In this document: positions 55,229 through 63,801 of the stretch, one piece after another
How the letters are laid out: the number at the start of each line of letters is the position of its first letter
How positions within the stretch are numbered: the stretch's first letter is position 1
Source: Nocardia sp. NBC_00403
GTDB lineage: Bacteria > Actinomycetota > Actinomycetes > Mycobacteriales > Mycobacteriaceae
Direction: 5' to 3'
NCBI RefSeq assembly: GCF_036046055.1
Contig: NZ_CP107939.1
Span: 5,766,001-5,830,000, forward strand
DNA length: 64,000 nucleotides
Notes under the pieces: generated by a model
What the model was told of the DNA's origin: nothing
Database searches by the model: none
What the model saw: the letters and a program-made list of their open reading frames with translations, nothing else
Translations under genes and position numbers: made by a program

Positions 55229-55477
55229 CGAGGCCGAACCGGCTCAGCCGACGGGCAACATCATCATTCGCCACGCCGCTGCCGCCTGACACACCCCGGC
55301 TCCACACACCAGCACCAGCGGCAGCAACCCCTGGGGCCTGTCCACGGACACCGCTCAGCGGCTGGACTCGGGCCTTCGACACCCGAGACGGTCGGCCGCC
55401 GAGTTCTGCCCGGCTGGGTGGGCACTTTCCGATTCATCTCACGCACCCATTCGCCAACAGCTCTAGGAACTCTTGTC

Positions 55478-56263
55478 ATGCGCGCCTTCGAAGACACTCG
55501 ACCGAACCGAATAGTCCAGCGGCTGCTGAACGACCGCCACTCCCTGCCACTGTCGATCGTGTTGCACCTTGTCCCCGGCGCCCTGATCGTCGCCGCCTAC
55601 CTGCTCATCGGCGAACCACTCGCCAACACCATTGGATATCCGACCCTCATAGGCTGGGCGATCGCTCTATGTCTGGTTCTCATACCGATCCTGTCGGGGC
55701 TACTGTGGCTGGGCCGCAAGCACAACGGCCACATCTCGCTACGCGGCGTGCTGCACTACACCGACAAGCCGCTCCCGCGCGGGAACCTCGTGGCGATGGT
55801 CATCGGGCTCATCGTGTGGATGATGGTGGTGGGGTTCGCGCTGGCACCGATGAACAACTTCTTCAAAGACTTCTTCACATGGCTCCCGTACGCAGACACA
55901 GGCGGCAGCGTTACCGCATACCTCGACGGATACTCGCACTCGATCATGCTCACCACGATGGTGATCTGCCTGCCACTGACCGGAATCTCCCTCCCGCTCA
56001 TCGAGGAGCTCTACTTCCGCGGTTTCCTGCTGCCCCGCATCTCCCACCTCGGCGCTTGGGCGCCGGTGCTCAGCACGGTCCTGTTCGCGCTCTATCACTT
56101 CTGGTCACCGTGGATGTTCGTGTCGCGGGTGATCTTCACCTTCCCCGGGTTCTGGTTCGCCTGGCGGAACAAGGACATCCGGCTCTCGATCGGGATGCAC
56201 GTCGGCGTCGACTCGATCCTGGCGACGCTCGGCACCATCGCCCTGGCGCTGAACCTCATCTAA
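55478..56263 (+). CDS. CPBP-family (CAAX protease/bacteriocin-processing) intramembrane protease
   Basis: The 261-residue membrane protein with about seven helices has the catalytic EELYFR (E176-E177-R181), ALYHFWSP (H207) and GMHVGVD (H241), the three conserved motifs of the Abi/CPBP family. Start ATG 55478 with AGGAACT upstream is preferred to 55418, which adds 20 polar residues. Roles in this family include peptide maturation and immunity. No bacteriocin gene was found nearby. Confidence 0.88.
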   Translation: MRAFEDTRPNRIVQRLLNDRHSLPLSIVLHLVPGALIVAAYLLIGEPLANTIGYPTLIGWAIALCLVLIPILSGLLWLGRKHNGHISLRGVLHYTDKPLPRGNLVAMVIGLIVWMMVVGFALAPMNNFFKDFFTWLPYADTGGSVTAYLDGYSHSIMLTTMVICLPLTGISLPLIEELYFRGFLLPRISHLGAWAPVLSTVLFALYHFWSPWMFVSRVIFTFPGFWFAWRNKDIRLSIGMHVGVDSILATLGTIALALNLI

Positions 56264-56469
56264 GACTCGGCACGCCGCCAGCCGAAACCGCACGAAATCT
56301 CGGCGATCGTGAACCGATAACTACTCCGCCGTCGGCGTGGCCGTGCTGACGTTGCCGATCGCCTACGTGTTCTCCAGCACCGACATCCCGTTCGTCGTCA
56401 ACGACGCCGGAAGCAAGGCGGCCGCCGTCCTTCGGCGACCGGGCCTAGGCCGGAACGATCGGGGTCTTG

Positions 56470-56770
56470 TGCTGGGCGGTGTTCATCGCCGCGTTCTGGC
56501 AGCCCGCCCGCAACACCATCGCGTTTCGCTCACCGCCGTTGCCACTGCCCTGATCACCGCCACCGTCGGCCTTGCCGCCACTGCTCAGGCCGCCCCGCCG
56601 TCGAGTCAGCCCCCGCGGCCATCGGTTACACCGCCGGCACCGAGGACAAGTCGGCCACCATTACCGTCGAGGACGGCACGCTCGCGGTCGAGGACAGCAC
56701 GCTCGAGATCAAATCCACCGACGGTTCGGTGATCGCGGGAACCGAATTATCCTTCCGCGGTCGTTCGTGG
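56470..56770 (+). pseudogene. Frameshifted small secreted protein
   Basis: A hydrophobic signal VSLTAVATALITATVGLAATAQAA is followed by a one-base shift into VESAPAAIGYTAGTEDKSA, TITVEDGTLAVEDSTLEI and SVIAGTELSF, a small beta-rich exported protein of a kind common in Nocardia. The C-terminal half is missing. Confidence 0.55.
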
Positions 56771-56894
56771 GGAGGATTTCTGGGCTCAGTCCGAGCAGGT
56801 GTCCGGTGTATCGCCACAGTTGGTAGGCCGCGTCCTTGTCTTGGCGAGTGAAATATATTCCGAGAGCTTGTGATCCAGCGATGTGTGCCCACAC
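56730..56894 (-). pseudogene. DUF2236-like fragment
   Basis: QALGIYFTRQDKDAAYQLWRYTGHLLGLSPEILP resembles the helix pair after the haem region of DUF2236 proteins (compare the intact gene at 45916-47073). About 45 residues remain. Confidence 0.45.
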
Positions 56895-56987
56895 TGGACG
56901 CGATCATGAACCATGGAAAATACCGGGGTGTCCAACAGTCGAACTGCCGAACACGTTTCGACACAGGCGAACTGATCCAAGCGACCG

Positions 56988-57209
56988 GTGCTCGACGAAT
57001 CCGACGTCGGCCAGGCGCGGGTGTTCTACGACTTGCTCAACAATGAGGCCGCGGCCCTGGCCACCACCGTCCAAGCCTTGACAATCAGGCGCGGCGAGTT
57101 CCGATCGACTGCCGAAGCGCAGCTCTACCGCCGAGAGCTGAACGAGGTTTGCCGGTGCCTCGATCAGCTCCGAAATAGATTCCCGCAGCTCGACTTCAGC
57201 GCCGATTAG
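56988..57209 (+). CDS. Small hypothetical protein, possibly partial
   Basis: The 73-residue frame from a GTG contains DVGQARVFYDLLNNEAAALATTVQAL and RRELNEVCRCLDQLRNRFPQ, likely two helices. No family is recognised and no ribosome site stands out. It ends 13 bases before the stop of the LysR-hydrolase gene on the other strand. Confidence 0.4.
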   Translation: MLDESDVGQARVFYDLLNNEAAALATTVQALTIRRGEFRSTAEAQLYRRELNEVCRCLDQLRNRFPQLDFSAD

Positions 57210-57221
57210 GCGAGCTCGACG

Positions 57222-58454
57222 CTATGCGCTCGACCGAGAACTTGTGCGCGCCACGCTTTGGCCTGCTTCCTCTCGAATGAATTGACCCGCCTGCTGCAAT
57301 GCGTCGGATGCTTCGGGCAGGAAAGACCAGAAGATGTGGAAGTTGTGGGTCTCGACCGGGTAGAGCTGAAGACGGACATCGACACCGTGTTCGCGAGCGT
57401 GGTCGACGAGTTGGTGGGCATCGACGAGATGGGGGTCGCCGGTGCTCGCCTGCACCAGCATCGGCGGCATGCCGGTCAGGTCGGCCAACAGCGGGTTGAC
57501 GACCGGATCGTCGTCCGGGTGACCGGCCAGGTAGTCGCCGACGATGCGCCTGCGGAACTGGCTCGCCGAGACGGTGTCCGCCTGCGCCTGCTGCGATCGT
57601 GCCACCTCCTCGTGGCAGTGCAGATCTATTCCAGGGCAGAGCATTACCGTGGCAGCGGGCATCGGTAGCTGCTGTTGTTCGAGGCGTGTCAGCGTGGACA
57701 TCACCAGGTGCGCGCCGACAGAGTCGCCCACGATGGCGATCCGGTCGGGTTCGGTGCCACCGTCGAGCAGCCATAGGTAGGCGCGCAGCGCGTCGTCGAT
57801 GGCCGCGGGGAACGGATGCTCTGGCGCCAAACGGTAGTCCGGCAGGAGGGTGGTGGTGTTCGCAGCGGCGGTGAGAGCACCGGCCAGCGAACGATATCCG
57901 AACGCGGATCCGGCGATATAGCCACCGCCGTGCAGGTACAGCACGGTGATGTCGGCGGGCTGCTGCGGCCTGAGCAGCAGGCTGGACACCCCGTCCGCGG
58001 TGATAGGCCGCACAGAAACCTCCGGCGGCGGTGGAAACTGCGCGTGCAACTCTTCGTATGCGTCACGGAGCACTGGCAATTCGGGATCGGGATCCCCGAG
58101 CGGCTCCCAGTACTTGGAGATCCGTGCCAACAGCTCACCGCCGACCGATCGGGTCGCCACTACCGCTTCGTCCACGTCACCGAGGATCCGCCTGGCCCGT
58201 TCGAGCAACGCGTCGCCCGCGACTGTGAGCTCGACCTGATGCGTGGTGCGGCGCAACAGATCACAGCCGACGAGGCGCTCGAGCGAACGGATTTGCCTGC
58301 TGAATGCGGGCTGCGATATATGCAGCTTGGCCGCGGCCCTGCCGAAATTCAGTTCGTCGGCCACGGCGACAAACGACCGAAGGTGGCGCAACTCGATCGC
58401 GTCCGGCGCTTTCGGCATATGTGACAGCGTCCCCGCCGCATCCTCGCTGCTCAT
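57222..58454 (-). CDS. LysR-HTH fused to HSL-family esterase (hybrid regulator/enzyme)
   Basis: The 410-residue protein has a LysR winged HTH at 20-80 (LRHLRSFVAVADELNFGRAA, SQPAFSRQIRSLE) and a linker helix, then at about 115-400 a hormone-sensitive-lipase-type alpha/beta hydrolase in place of the periplasmic-binding domain. Catalytic parts are intact: HGGG at 175-178, S245 in GDSVG, D340 and H370. A single continuous frame without stop spans the junction. An enzyme sensing its own substrate while controlling the divergent hydrolase-monooxygenase genes is an attractive inference. The domain junction rules out a simple neighbouring-gene overlap. Confidence 0.85.
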   Translation of the reverse strand: MSSEDAAGTLSHMPKAPDAIELRHLRSFVAVADELNFGRAAAKLHISQPAFSRQIRSLERLVGCDLLRRTTHQVELTVAGDALLERARRILGDVDEAVVATRSVGGELLARISKYWEPLGDPDPELPVLRDAYEELHAQFPPPPEVSVRPITADGVSSLLLRPQQPADITVLYLHGGGYIAGSAFGYRSLAGALTAAANTTTLLPDYRLAPEHPFPAAIDDALRAYLWLLDGGTEPDRIAIVGDSVGAHLVMSTLTRLEQQQLPMPAATVMLCPGIDLHCHEEVARSQQAQADTVSASQFRRRIVGDYLAGHPDDDPVVNPLLADLTGMPPMLVQASTGDPHLVDAHQLVDHAREHGVDVRLQLYPVETHNFHIFWSFLPEASDALQQAGQFIREEAGQSVARTSSRSSA

Positions 58455-58513
58455 GACATGCAGTATCGTCTATTGCCATCCGTGGGTGGTTATGTCGCTG
58501 ACGCAAGACTGCC

Positions 58514-59014
58514 ATGCCCATTCGGACCTTCCTTCTCGCCCACACCGGATGCGAACGTTGTCGGGTGACATCTTCACCAACCGTTTGCCGGGCAGCCGAG
58601 GTGCGGCTGCGCCGCACCATCGGATCCCGTAGCACTCGGATCTATTGGCCCTCCCCCACCGGGCCACCGCGGCCGCTGCTGGCGCTGTTCGACATCGGCG
58701 CGCCGAGCGACACCGCGGATTTCGACGTCCACTGCCGGAATATCTGCAGCGCATCCGATTTCATCGTCTTGTCGGTGCGCTACGCACCCGCGTCCCGGAG
58801 CTTTCGGTCGGACATCGTGCCGGACGCGTTGAGCGTGCTGCAGTGGGCCGCCGATCATGCCGCGGAGCTGAACGCGGACCCGGCTCGGTTGCTCGTCGGC
58901 GGCGAGCACGCGGGTGGCCCGCTCGCCGCCGCCGTCGGCGAGCTCGCCCACGAGCAAGGGTGGCCGCCGATCCTCCGAATCCATGACCTACGACAACTCA
59001 GGAGAACCCCATGA
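58514..59014 (+). CDS. Degenerate alpha/beta hydrolase-like protein (lost catalytic Ser)
   Basis: The 166-residue protein matches the first half of the HSL-type fold: VLSVRYAPA, VPDALSVLQWAADHAAELNADPARLLVGG. The oxyanion HGGG is replaced by LFDIGAPS, and the nucleophile elbow reads GEHAGG instead of GDSAGG, with H132 at the Ser position. The C-terminal Asp/His half is absent. The stop overlaps the monooxygenase ATG (ATGA), so translation is coupled. It is either a pseudogene kept in frame or a non-catalytic partner. The true start is uncertain. Confidence 0.6.
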   Translation: MPIRTFLLAHTGCERCRVTSSPTVCRAAEVRLRRTIGSRSTRIYWPSPTGPPRPLLALFDIGAPSDTADFDVHCRNICSASDFIVLSVRYAPASRSFRSDIVPDALSVLQWAADHAAELNADPARLLVGGEHAGGPLAAAVGELAHEQGWPPILRIHDLRQLRRTP

Positions 59015-60270
59015 ACAACCGCACCGTCCGACGCAGTGTTCTGATCTCCGGCGGCAGCATCGCCGGGCTGACGCTCGCGTATTGGCTGCGCCGCTATGAC
59101 TTCGACGTCACCGTGGTCGAGCGAGCTCCCACACCGCGCCCCGGCGGGCAGGCCGTGGATCTACGCGGCGTCGCCAAAGAAGTCGCCGAGCGGATGGGCA
59201 TCATGCCGGAGATCGATCGGGCGCGCGTCCACGAGAATGGGCTGGCCTATGTCGATAAAACCGGCGCATGGAGCGCGAGAATGCCTGCCGAGCTCTTCGA
59301 CGGCGAAGGCGCGGTGGCGGGGATCGAGATCCTGCGCGGCGATCTGACCGAAATCCTCTACGCGGCCGCACAATCGGGTGTCGAATATATCTTCGACGAC
59401 ACGATCACCGGTATGCGTGAAGTGTCGGATGGCGTTGTGGTCTCCTTCCGGCACCGCGCATCACGCGTATTCGATGTGGTCGTCGGCGCAGACGGTCTGC
59501 ACTCAACCGTCCGCAAGCTGGCTTTCGGGCCCGAGGCCGACTTCGTCCATCATCTCGGCGCGTACATGGCCTACTTCACCGTCCCGGTGGACGGGCTCGG
59601 GCTCACGGATTGGTTCCAGCTGCACAACGCACCCGGCGGCAAGCTCGTGGCCGTCCGGCCCGAAGGACCGTCCACCGCCAAGGCGATGTTCGGTTTCAAG
59701 GCAACGGATTTGGTCTACGATCGGCACGACGTCGAGGGGCAGAAGCGGATCCTGGCCGAGACGTTCGCCGAAATGGGCTGGCTCGCACCGCGATTGCTGG
59801 CCGGAATGGAGCACGCGCCGGATTTCTTCTTCGATACCATCAGCCAGACCCGAATGGACGATTGGTCGCGTGGGCGGATCGTGCTGGTCGGCGACGCGGG
59901 CTACTGCGGATCACCACTCTCGGGCAATGGCACCGCCATGGCGATGGTCGGCGCGTATGTCCTCGCGGGCGAACTCGCCCGGTCTCGAGGCGATCATCAC
60001 GCTGCATTCACCGGGTATCAGCAGCAGCTGCGGCCGTATGTCACCGAGTGCCAGAAGCTGCCGCCCGGCGGCGTCAACGGGTTCCTCCCCAGCAGTCGCG
60101 CCGCCATCCGGATGCGCAACCTGTCGGTGCGGATGTTCACCTCGACGCCGCTGCGCGGATTGATGGCCAAGTCCATGCAGAAGGCCGATTCCATCGTCTT
60201 GACGGATTACACCGTGTTCGAGCCTGCTCGACAGCCTGCAGCCTCGAACATCCCACCAACGTCTTCTTGA
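59011..60270 (+). CDS. FAD-dependent aromatic hydroxylase-type monooxygenase
   Basis: The 419-residue group A flavoprotein has GGSIAGLTLAYWL (FAD Rossmann), VVERAP, GGQAVDLRG, the DG motif VVGADGLHSTVR and the GD motif VLVGDAGYCGSPLSGNG. It hydroxylates aromatic or polyketide substrates with NAD(P)H. The nearest types by eye are TetX/rifampicin-monooxygenase-like enzymes, but the substrate is not determinable. It is coupled to the degenerate hydrolase and probably controlled by the divergent LysR-esterase fusion. Confidence 0.88.
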   Translation: MNNRTVRRSVLISGGSIAGLTLAYWLRRYDFDVTVVERAPTPRPGGQAVDLRGVAKEVAERMGIMPEIDRARVHENGLAYVDKTGAWSARMPAELFDGEGAVAGIEILRGDLTEILYAAAQSGVEYIFDDTITGMREVSDGVVVSFRHRASRVFDVVVGADGLHSTVRKLAFGPEADFVHHLGAYMAYFTVPVDGLGLTDWFQLHNAPGGKLVAVRPEGPSTAKAMFGFKATDLVYDRHDVEGQKRILAETFAEMGWLAPRLLAGMEHAPDFFFDTISQTRMDDWSRGRIVLVGDAGYCGSPLSGNGTAMAMVGAYVLAGELARSRGDHHAAFTGYQQQLRPYVTECQKLPPGGVNGFLPSSRAAIRMRNLSVRMFTSTPLRGLMAKSMQKADSIVLTDYTVFEPARQPAASNIPPTSS

Positions 60271-60278
60271 AAGAAGAC
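60261..60278. terminator. Short hairpin at the monooxygenase stop
   Basis: GTCTTCTT and AAGAAGAC flank GA. The stem is 8 bp, AT-rich and spans the stop codon, so it is a weak candidate. Confidence 0.25.
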
Positions 60279-60411
60279 ATGCTCATCGACCCCATCGACA
60301 ACTGGCTCGCAGAGGTGTACGCCCGCCGAGCCGGTGTCGACAGGGGCCAGCACGCGAACGAAACCGAACGAAAACCTGCGACCGGGCGAATATCACCGCA
60401 GGTCAACAAGT

Positions 60412-60498
60412 GTCGGCCCCGCACGCGGGGATGGTCCGGAGGCCGCGAATGTCGAACCGCTTCTGGCGGTGTCGGCCCCGCACACGCGGGGATGGTCC
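60412..60498 (+). CRISPR. Orphan two-repeat CRISPR remnant, type I-E-like
   Basis: Repeat 2 (60471-60498) is GTCGGCCCCGCACACGCGG followed by GGATGGTCC, with a CCCCGC/GCGGGG stem. Repeat 1 (60412-60437) is identical but lacks AC in the loop. The distance between repeat ends is exactly 61 bp, the normal I-E unit (28 repeat plus 33 spacer); the one spacer is 60438-60470. No cas genes are in the window. Confidence 0.65.
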
Positions 60499-60626
60499 TG
60501 GTTCGCGGCGGTGGAGCAGGAGACCTCCTTCGGAAATCCATCCACACCTCACCGCGGGGCAGCCCGTGGCACGTCACCTGTGGCAGACCATCCGGCAACC
60601 TTCCCGATCCGCGGCCAACTCAATCG

Positions 60627-60854
60627 CTAGCTCGCATCCGGTGTCATCGGATATCGTTGTGCACCAGGCGGTTCAGTCATCCACGCATTGGTGTCTTCGC
60701 TGCGCGACGCGAGCCGCTGAGAGACCAGTTGATTGTCTTTGGATCGGGCAGCGCCCATCGAACGCAAACGTTGGTCAGCGCCGCTTCCGACGGCCTCGGG
60801 GGCGATTTCGCGCAGCTCGTCGAGGATGGCACATTCGTCTGACTTGATCGGCAT
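60627..60854 (-). CDS. Small hypothetical protein
   Basis: The possible 75-residue protein, MPIKSDECAILDELREIAPEAV..., has AGAGGG six bases before the ATG. I recognise no family. It is polar and Arg/Glu-rich, without a signal or membrane segment. A longer upstream frame to 61034 has no support. It could also be a chance frame. Confidence 0.4.
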   Translation of the reverse strand: MPIKSDECAILDELREIAPEAVGSGADQRLRSMGAARSKDNQLVSQRLASRSEDTNAWMTEPPGAQRYPMTPDAS

Positions 60855-60934
60855 CGTTATCCCTCTGAATCCGCACACGCCCGACCGCGGCTCATGGACC
60901 GCCCCGGAGTGGATATGCAAGGTGACCTGCCGTT

Positions 60935-61195
60935 CGGTTGCTCGCGTCGAGTTTTCTTGTTGGGCGCGTTGCAGAGCCGTCGCTGCGGACTGCAACCCGA
61001 CTTGGAATGGCCCTATGCCGCGGCGATGTTCCACGACATAGGGATCACCGAGCCGTATCGCACCTCAGCCCTGCGCTCCGAGATCGATGGCGCCAACGCG
61101 GTGCGCGACTTCCTGCTCGAGCGCGGCGTCGCTGAAGCCGATGCCCGAAAGGTCTGGCTGGCATCGCATCGCACACCACACCTAATGTGCCGGAA
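60935..61195 (+). pseudogene. HD-domain hydrolase fragment
   Basis: FLLGALQSRRCGLQPDLEW, AAMFHDIGITEPYRTS (the HD dyad) and DGANAVRDFLLERGVAEADARKVWLA read like the middle of an actinobacterial HD-family (cyanamide-hydratase-like) protein. Both ends are missing and the frame after KVWLA is shifted. Confidence 0.7.
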
Positions 61196-61230
61196 TCTGG
61201 CTAGTGGCCTGACCTGCACACCGCGATGCC

Positions 61231-62316
61231 TTACAGGATCGTCAGTTTGATGCGGGCCCAGGCGTTGTTGCCGTATCCGCGGGGATTCCATATGGATGCT
61301 GGGGATTCGGGTTGTGTGGCTCCGGCGTCGTCCCAGGCACGCGCGGTGATGTTCAGTGGCCCGGGTCGCATGTCAACGGTCAGCGACCACGGCCGCCACG
61401 CCCACCGGCTGGGTGCCGGGTGTAGGTCGGCCTGCCGCCAGCTGCGGCCGTCGTCGACGGAGACATCGACCCGTCCGATGCCGTGGCCGTCGCCGGCGAT
61501 TGCCCATCCACGAACGGTACGGGAGCCACGCGGAATCTGATCGCCCTCGGTGGGCACGAGGATGTCGCAGTTGAGCGCCAGCGACGATAGCGAGATGCCC
61601 TCACCCGGTGCGACCGCCTCTGGGTCGGCCTCGGGCGGAAGAATACGGTAGTCAAGGGCCTGAAAATAGTTCTGTGATGGGACGGATTGTATGGTGACGG
61701 CGGTGACCCATTTGACGCTGCGAGCCCCGATGTAGCCAGGCACCACCACACGCACCGGGCCACCGTGAACGCGCGGAAGTGGCTGAGAATTCATCTGCCA
61801 GGCCAACAACACCTCCTCGCGGAGCGCCTTGGACAGTGGGATGGAGCTGCCGTAGGACTGGACCGGCCGGGCCTCTTGGGCCACGTCGGGCGCAGCGAAT
61901 GCGACGTGCAGTCGGTCATCGTGGTACACCCCGGCCGCCTGCAGTACATCGGCCAGCCTGGGCCCGGCCCACTCTGCGGTCGAGATCGCGCCGTGTTCCC
62001 ATGGCTCCTTGCCAGGGATCGGGCGCACCGCCAGCAGTTCAGCGCGCCGATTGCCGGCACACGCCAGCGTCGCTACCACGCTGTGTTGCTCAAAACCAGT
62101 CGTCAGCTGGGCGTAGGTCACGGTGAGCGGATTGTCCACCCGTCCATCGACGCCCAACCGCCAGCGCTCGGTGGGGATGTCGGGGAACGGACCGTGATTG
62201 CGCGCATAGAACGCGTCCACCGCGGTGATTTCGCTGCTGGCCAGCACCGATGGCGGCGGCTCGGCGTTGAACGGCAGCCGTCCCCGCACAATCATGTCCT
62301 CGCGCTTACCCCACAT
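61231..62316 (-). CDS. Sulfite-oxidase-family molybdopterin enzyme
   Basis: The 361-residue protein has the molybdopterin-binding fold with TLACAGNRR, where C86 is the Mo-ligating Cys, then HGGPVRVVVPGYIGARSVKWV and the C-terminal Mo-co dimerisation domain with WAIAGDGHGIGRVDVSVDDGRSW. It oxidises sulfite or a related substrate. There is no signal peptide and no haem domain, so it may work in the cytosol with an unidentified acceptor. The ATG at 62316 follows GGTGAG. The frame upstream to 62535 belongs to debris. Confidence 0.88.
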   Translation of the reverse strand: MWGKREDMIVRGRLPFNAEPPPSVLASSEITAVDAFYARNHGPFPDIPTERWRLGVDGRVDNPLTVTYAQLTTGFEQHSVVATLACAGNRRAELLAVRPIPGKEPWEHGAISTAEWAGPRLADVLQAAGVYHDDRLHVAFAAPDVAQEARPVQSYGSSIPLSKALREEVLLAWQMNSQPLPRVHGGPVRVVVPGYIGARSVKWVTAVTIQSVPSQNYFQALDYRILPPEADPEAVAPGEGISLSSLALNCDILVPTEGDQIPRGSRTVRGWAIAGDGHGIGRVDVSVDDGRSWRQADLHPAPSRWAWRPWSLTVDMRPGPLNITARAWDDAGATQPESPASIWNPRGYGNNAWARIKLTIL

Positions 62317-62479
62317 CTCACCGCCCCGCCAACGAGTAGTCGCGGACTGCGACTTCAATCCTATAGCCGGTTGAAGGAGATCTGCTTGTAGTCGACTCCG
62401 AGGCGGCGCGCGGTGTGCGTCGGCGCAGGAGAAGCCGCTGGCGAACAGCATTTCGCCGCGGCCAAGGCCGGTGCCGGGC

Positions 62480-62665
62480 ACCTGGTTCCGCTTGAAGTTG
62501 GCCACCTGCTCGATGATCATCGCCACCATCAGCACCCCACCGACACCTAGCGGCGCGAAGGGCTTCTGCTGCCGACGGCGGTTCCGGCGGTGAACACCAG
62601 GAAGAAGGTGCCGATCGCCTGGACCGCATACTCCACAGCCGATCGTGGTGTGCAGGCGCTATCGG
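62480..62665 (-). pseudogene. Aquaporin/MIP N-terminal fragment
   Basis: EYAVQAIGTFFLVFTAGTAVGSRSP, then after a one-base shift FAPLGVGGVLMVAM, is the first helix region of a MIP channel. Nothing of the NPA loops remains. Confidence 0.65.
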
Positions 62666-62689
62666 ATGCGCATGGCCGCGAGAAACCAG

Positions 62690-63253
62690 CATTCAGACTG
62701 GAGAACGCGGCGGTCAGACCACCAGGTTCATCACCGAATCCGCCTATCCGACACCGAGTTTCGAGAAGAAGGTGACGAACGGGCTGACTCCCGGCGCAAA
62801 TGCCTTGTACAGCAACAAGAGTCCCGGCAGCACCAGCGAACCGACTTAGCACACCGCGATTCTGGCGATGACCGAATGGATCGCCCGCGGCATGATCTTC
62901 GCGGGGTCGTCCGTCTCGCCTGCCGCCGTGCCGACCAGCTCCACCGCGGAGTAGGCGAAGACGAGGCCCGTGGTGACGGTCACCACCGGCAGCAGGCCGG
63001 TCAGGAACAGACCACCGTGGTCGGCGATCACACCGACGCGCGTCGTCTGCACCTGGAGGGTGAACCGGCTCGCGAGGAAGACCGTGCCCACGATCAGGAA
63101 TGTCACCAGCGCCGCGACTTTGATCAGCGCCGCCCAGAACTCCATCTTGCCGAACCACTTCACCGACACCAGATTGATCGAGACCACAGTCCGAATCTCG
63201 GTGTCAGTGACGCCGGTGTTCATCGACGGCTCCGAAGCAACCGCTGTTCGCAC
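62690..63253 (-). pseudogene. Amino-acid permease (GABA/D-serine permease-type), disrupted
   Basis: The frame [50 protein letters not shown] and HSVIARIAV runs into stop codons. The sequence continues as VGSLVLPGLLLLYKAF and FSKLGVG with further stops and a frameshift before LTAAFSSLNAGF. This is the middle of an APC-family permease with at least three lesions. Confidence 0.75.
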
Positions 63254-63388
63254 CGCGGACGCCTGACTATGTCAGGGCCCGTTTCCGCCAACGTCCACAG
63301 AATCTATCCCGTTAATCGGACACTCCTGCCACACTTCGGGGTCGCTGGCCGATCAAGTCCAGGTGCCGACGATGGTTGCCGCCGGTGT

Positions 63389-63688
63389 TCAGGGTTGCCT
63401 GTCGAAGGTGTACGTGAGGGTCAGGACGCCGTGACGGGCCTCGGTGGCATGTCCGGACAGCCCGGCGAGGTCGGCCGTGCCCGAGTGCGGCACCACGGTG
63501 CCGAAGGTGCTTCGGTCGTCGCCATTGGCCAGGCCGCCGTGTTGGATCACGAAGGTGCCCCGCCGGCCCTCCAGGATCGTGTTGATGTGTTCGGAGGCGA
63601 CGTAGCCTGCGCCCGTGGCGCCCTGTGCGGTGAGAACCTCGGCGATCCCAGTTCCCTCCAGACCCGGTCCTCGCGGCCGTCTGCCTTC
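63389..63688 (-). pseudogene. DUF3224 protein, N-terminally eroded
   Basis: LEGTGIAEVLTAQGATGAGYVASE, RGTFVIQHGG, VVPHSGTADLAGLSG and LTLTYTF form most of a DUF3224 barrel of about 95 residues. No start codon with similarity precedes it; the usual first 40 residues are absent. An alternative is a short gene with an unrecognised start. Function is unknown. Confidence 0.55.
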
Positions 63689-63801
63689 GTCGGCTTCCGC
63701 CTGAGGCGGTTCGATAGCCGCAATGCGGCGAGGTCCCAGGTTCGCCCGGGTTGACGAGAGGGCCGGGCGCCACGCAGGATCGATCGTGAGATGAGCGATT
63801 C

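Noticed and set aside
60540..60570. Possible third, degenerate CRISPR repeat (CACCGCGGGG...)
   Set aside because: Its stem is 6 bases off the 61-bp register and only about 10 bases match.
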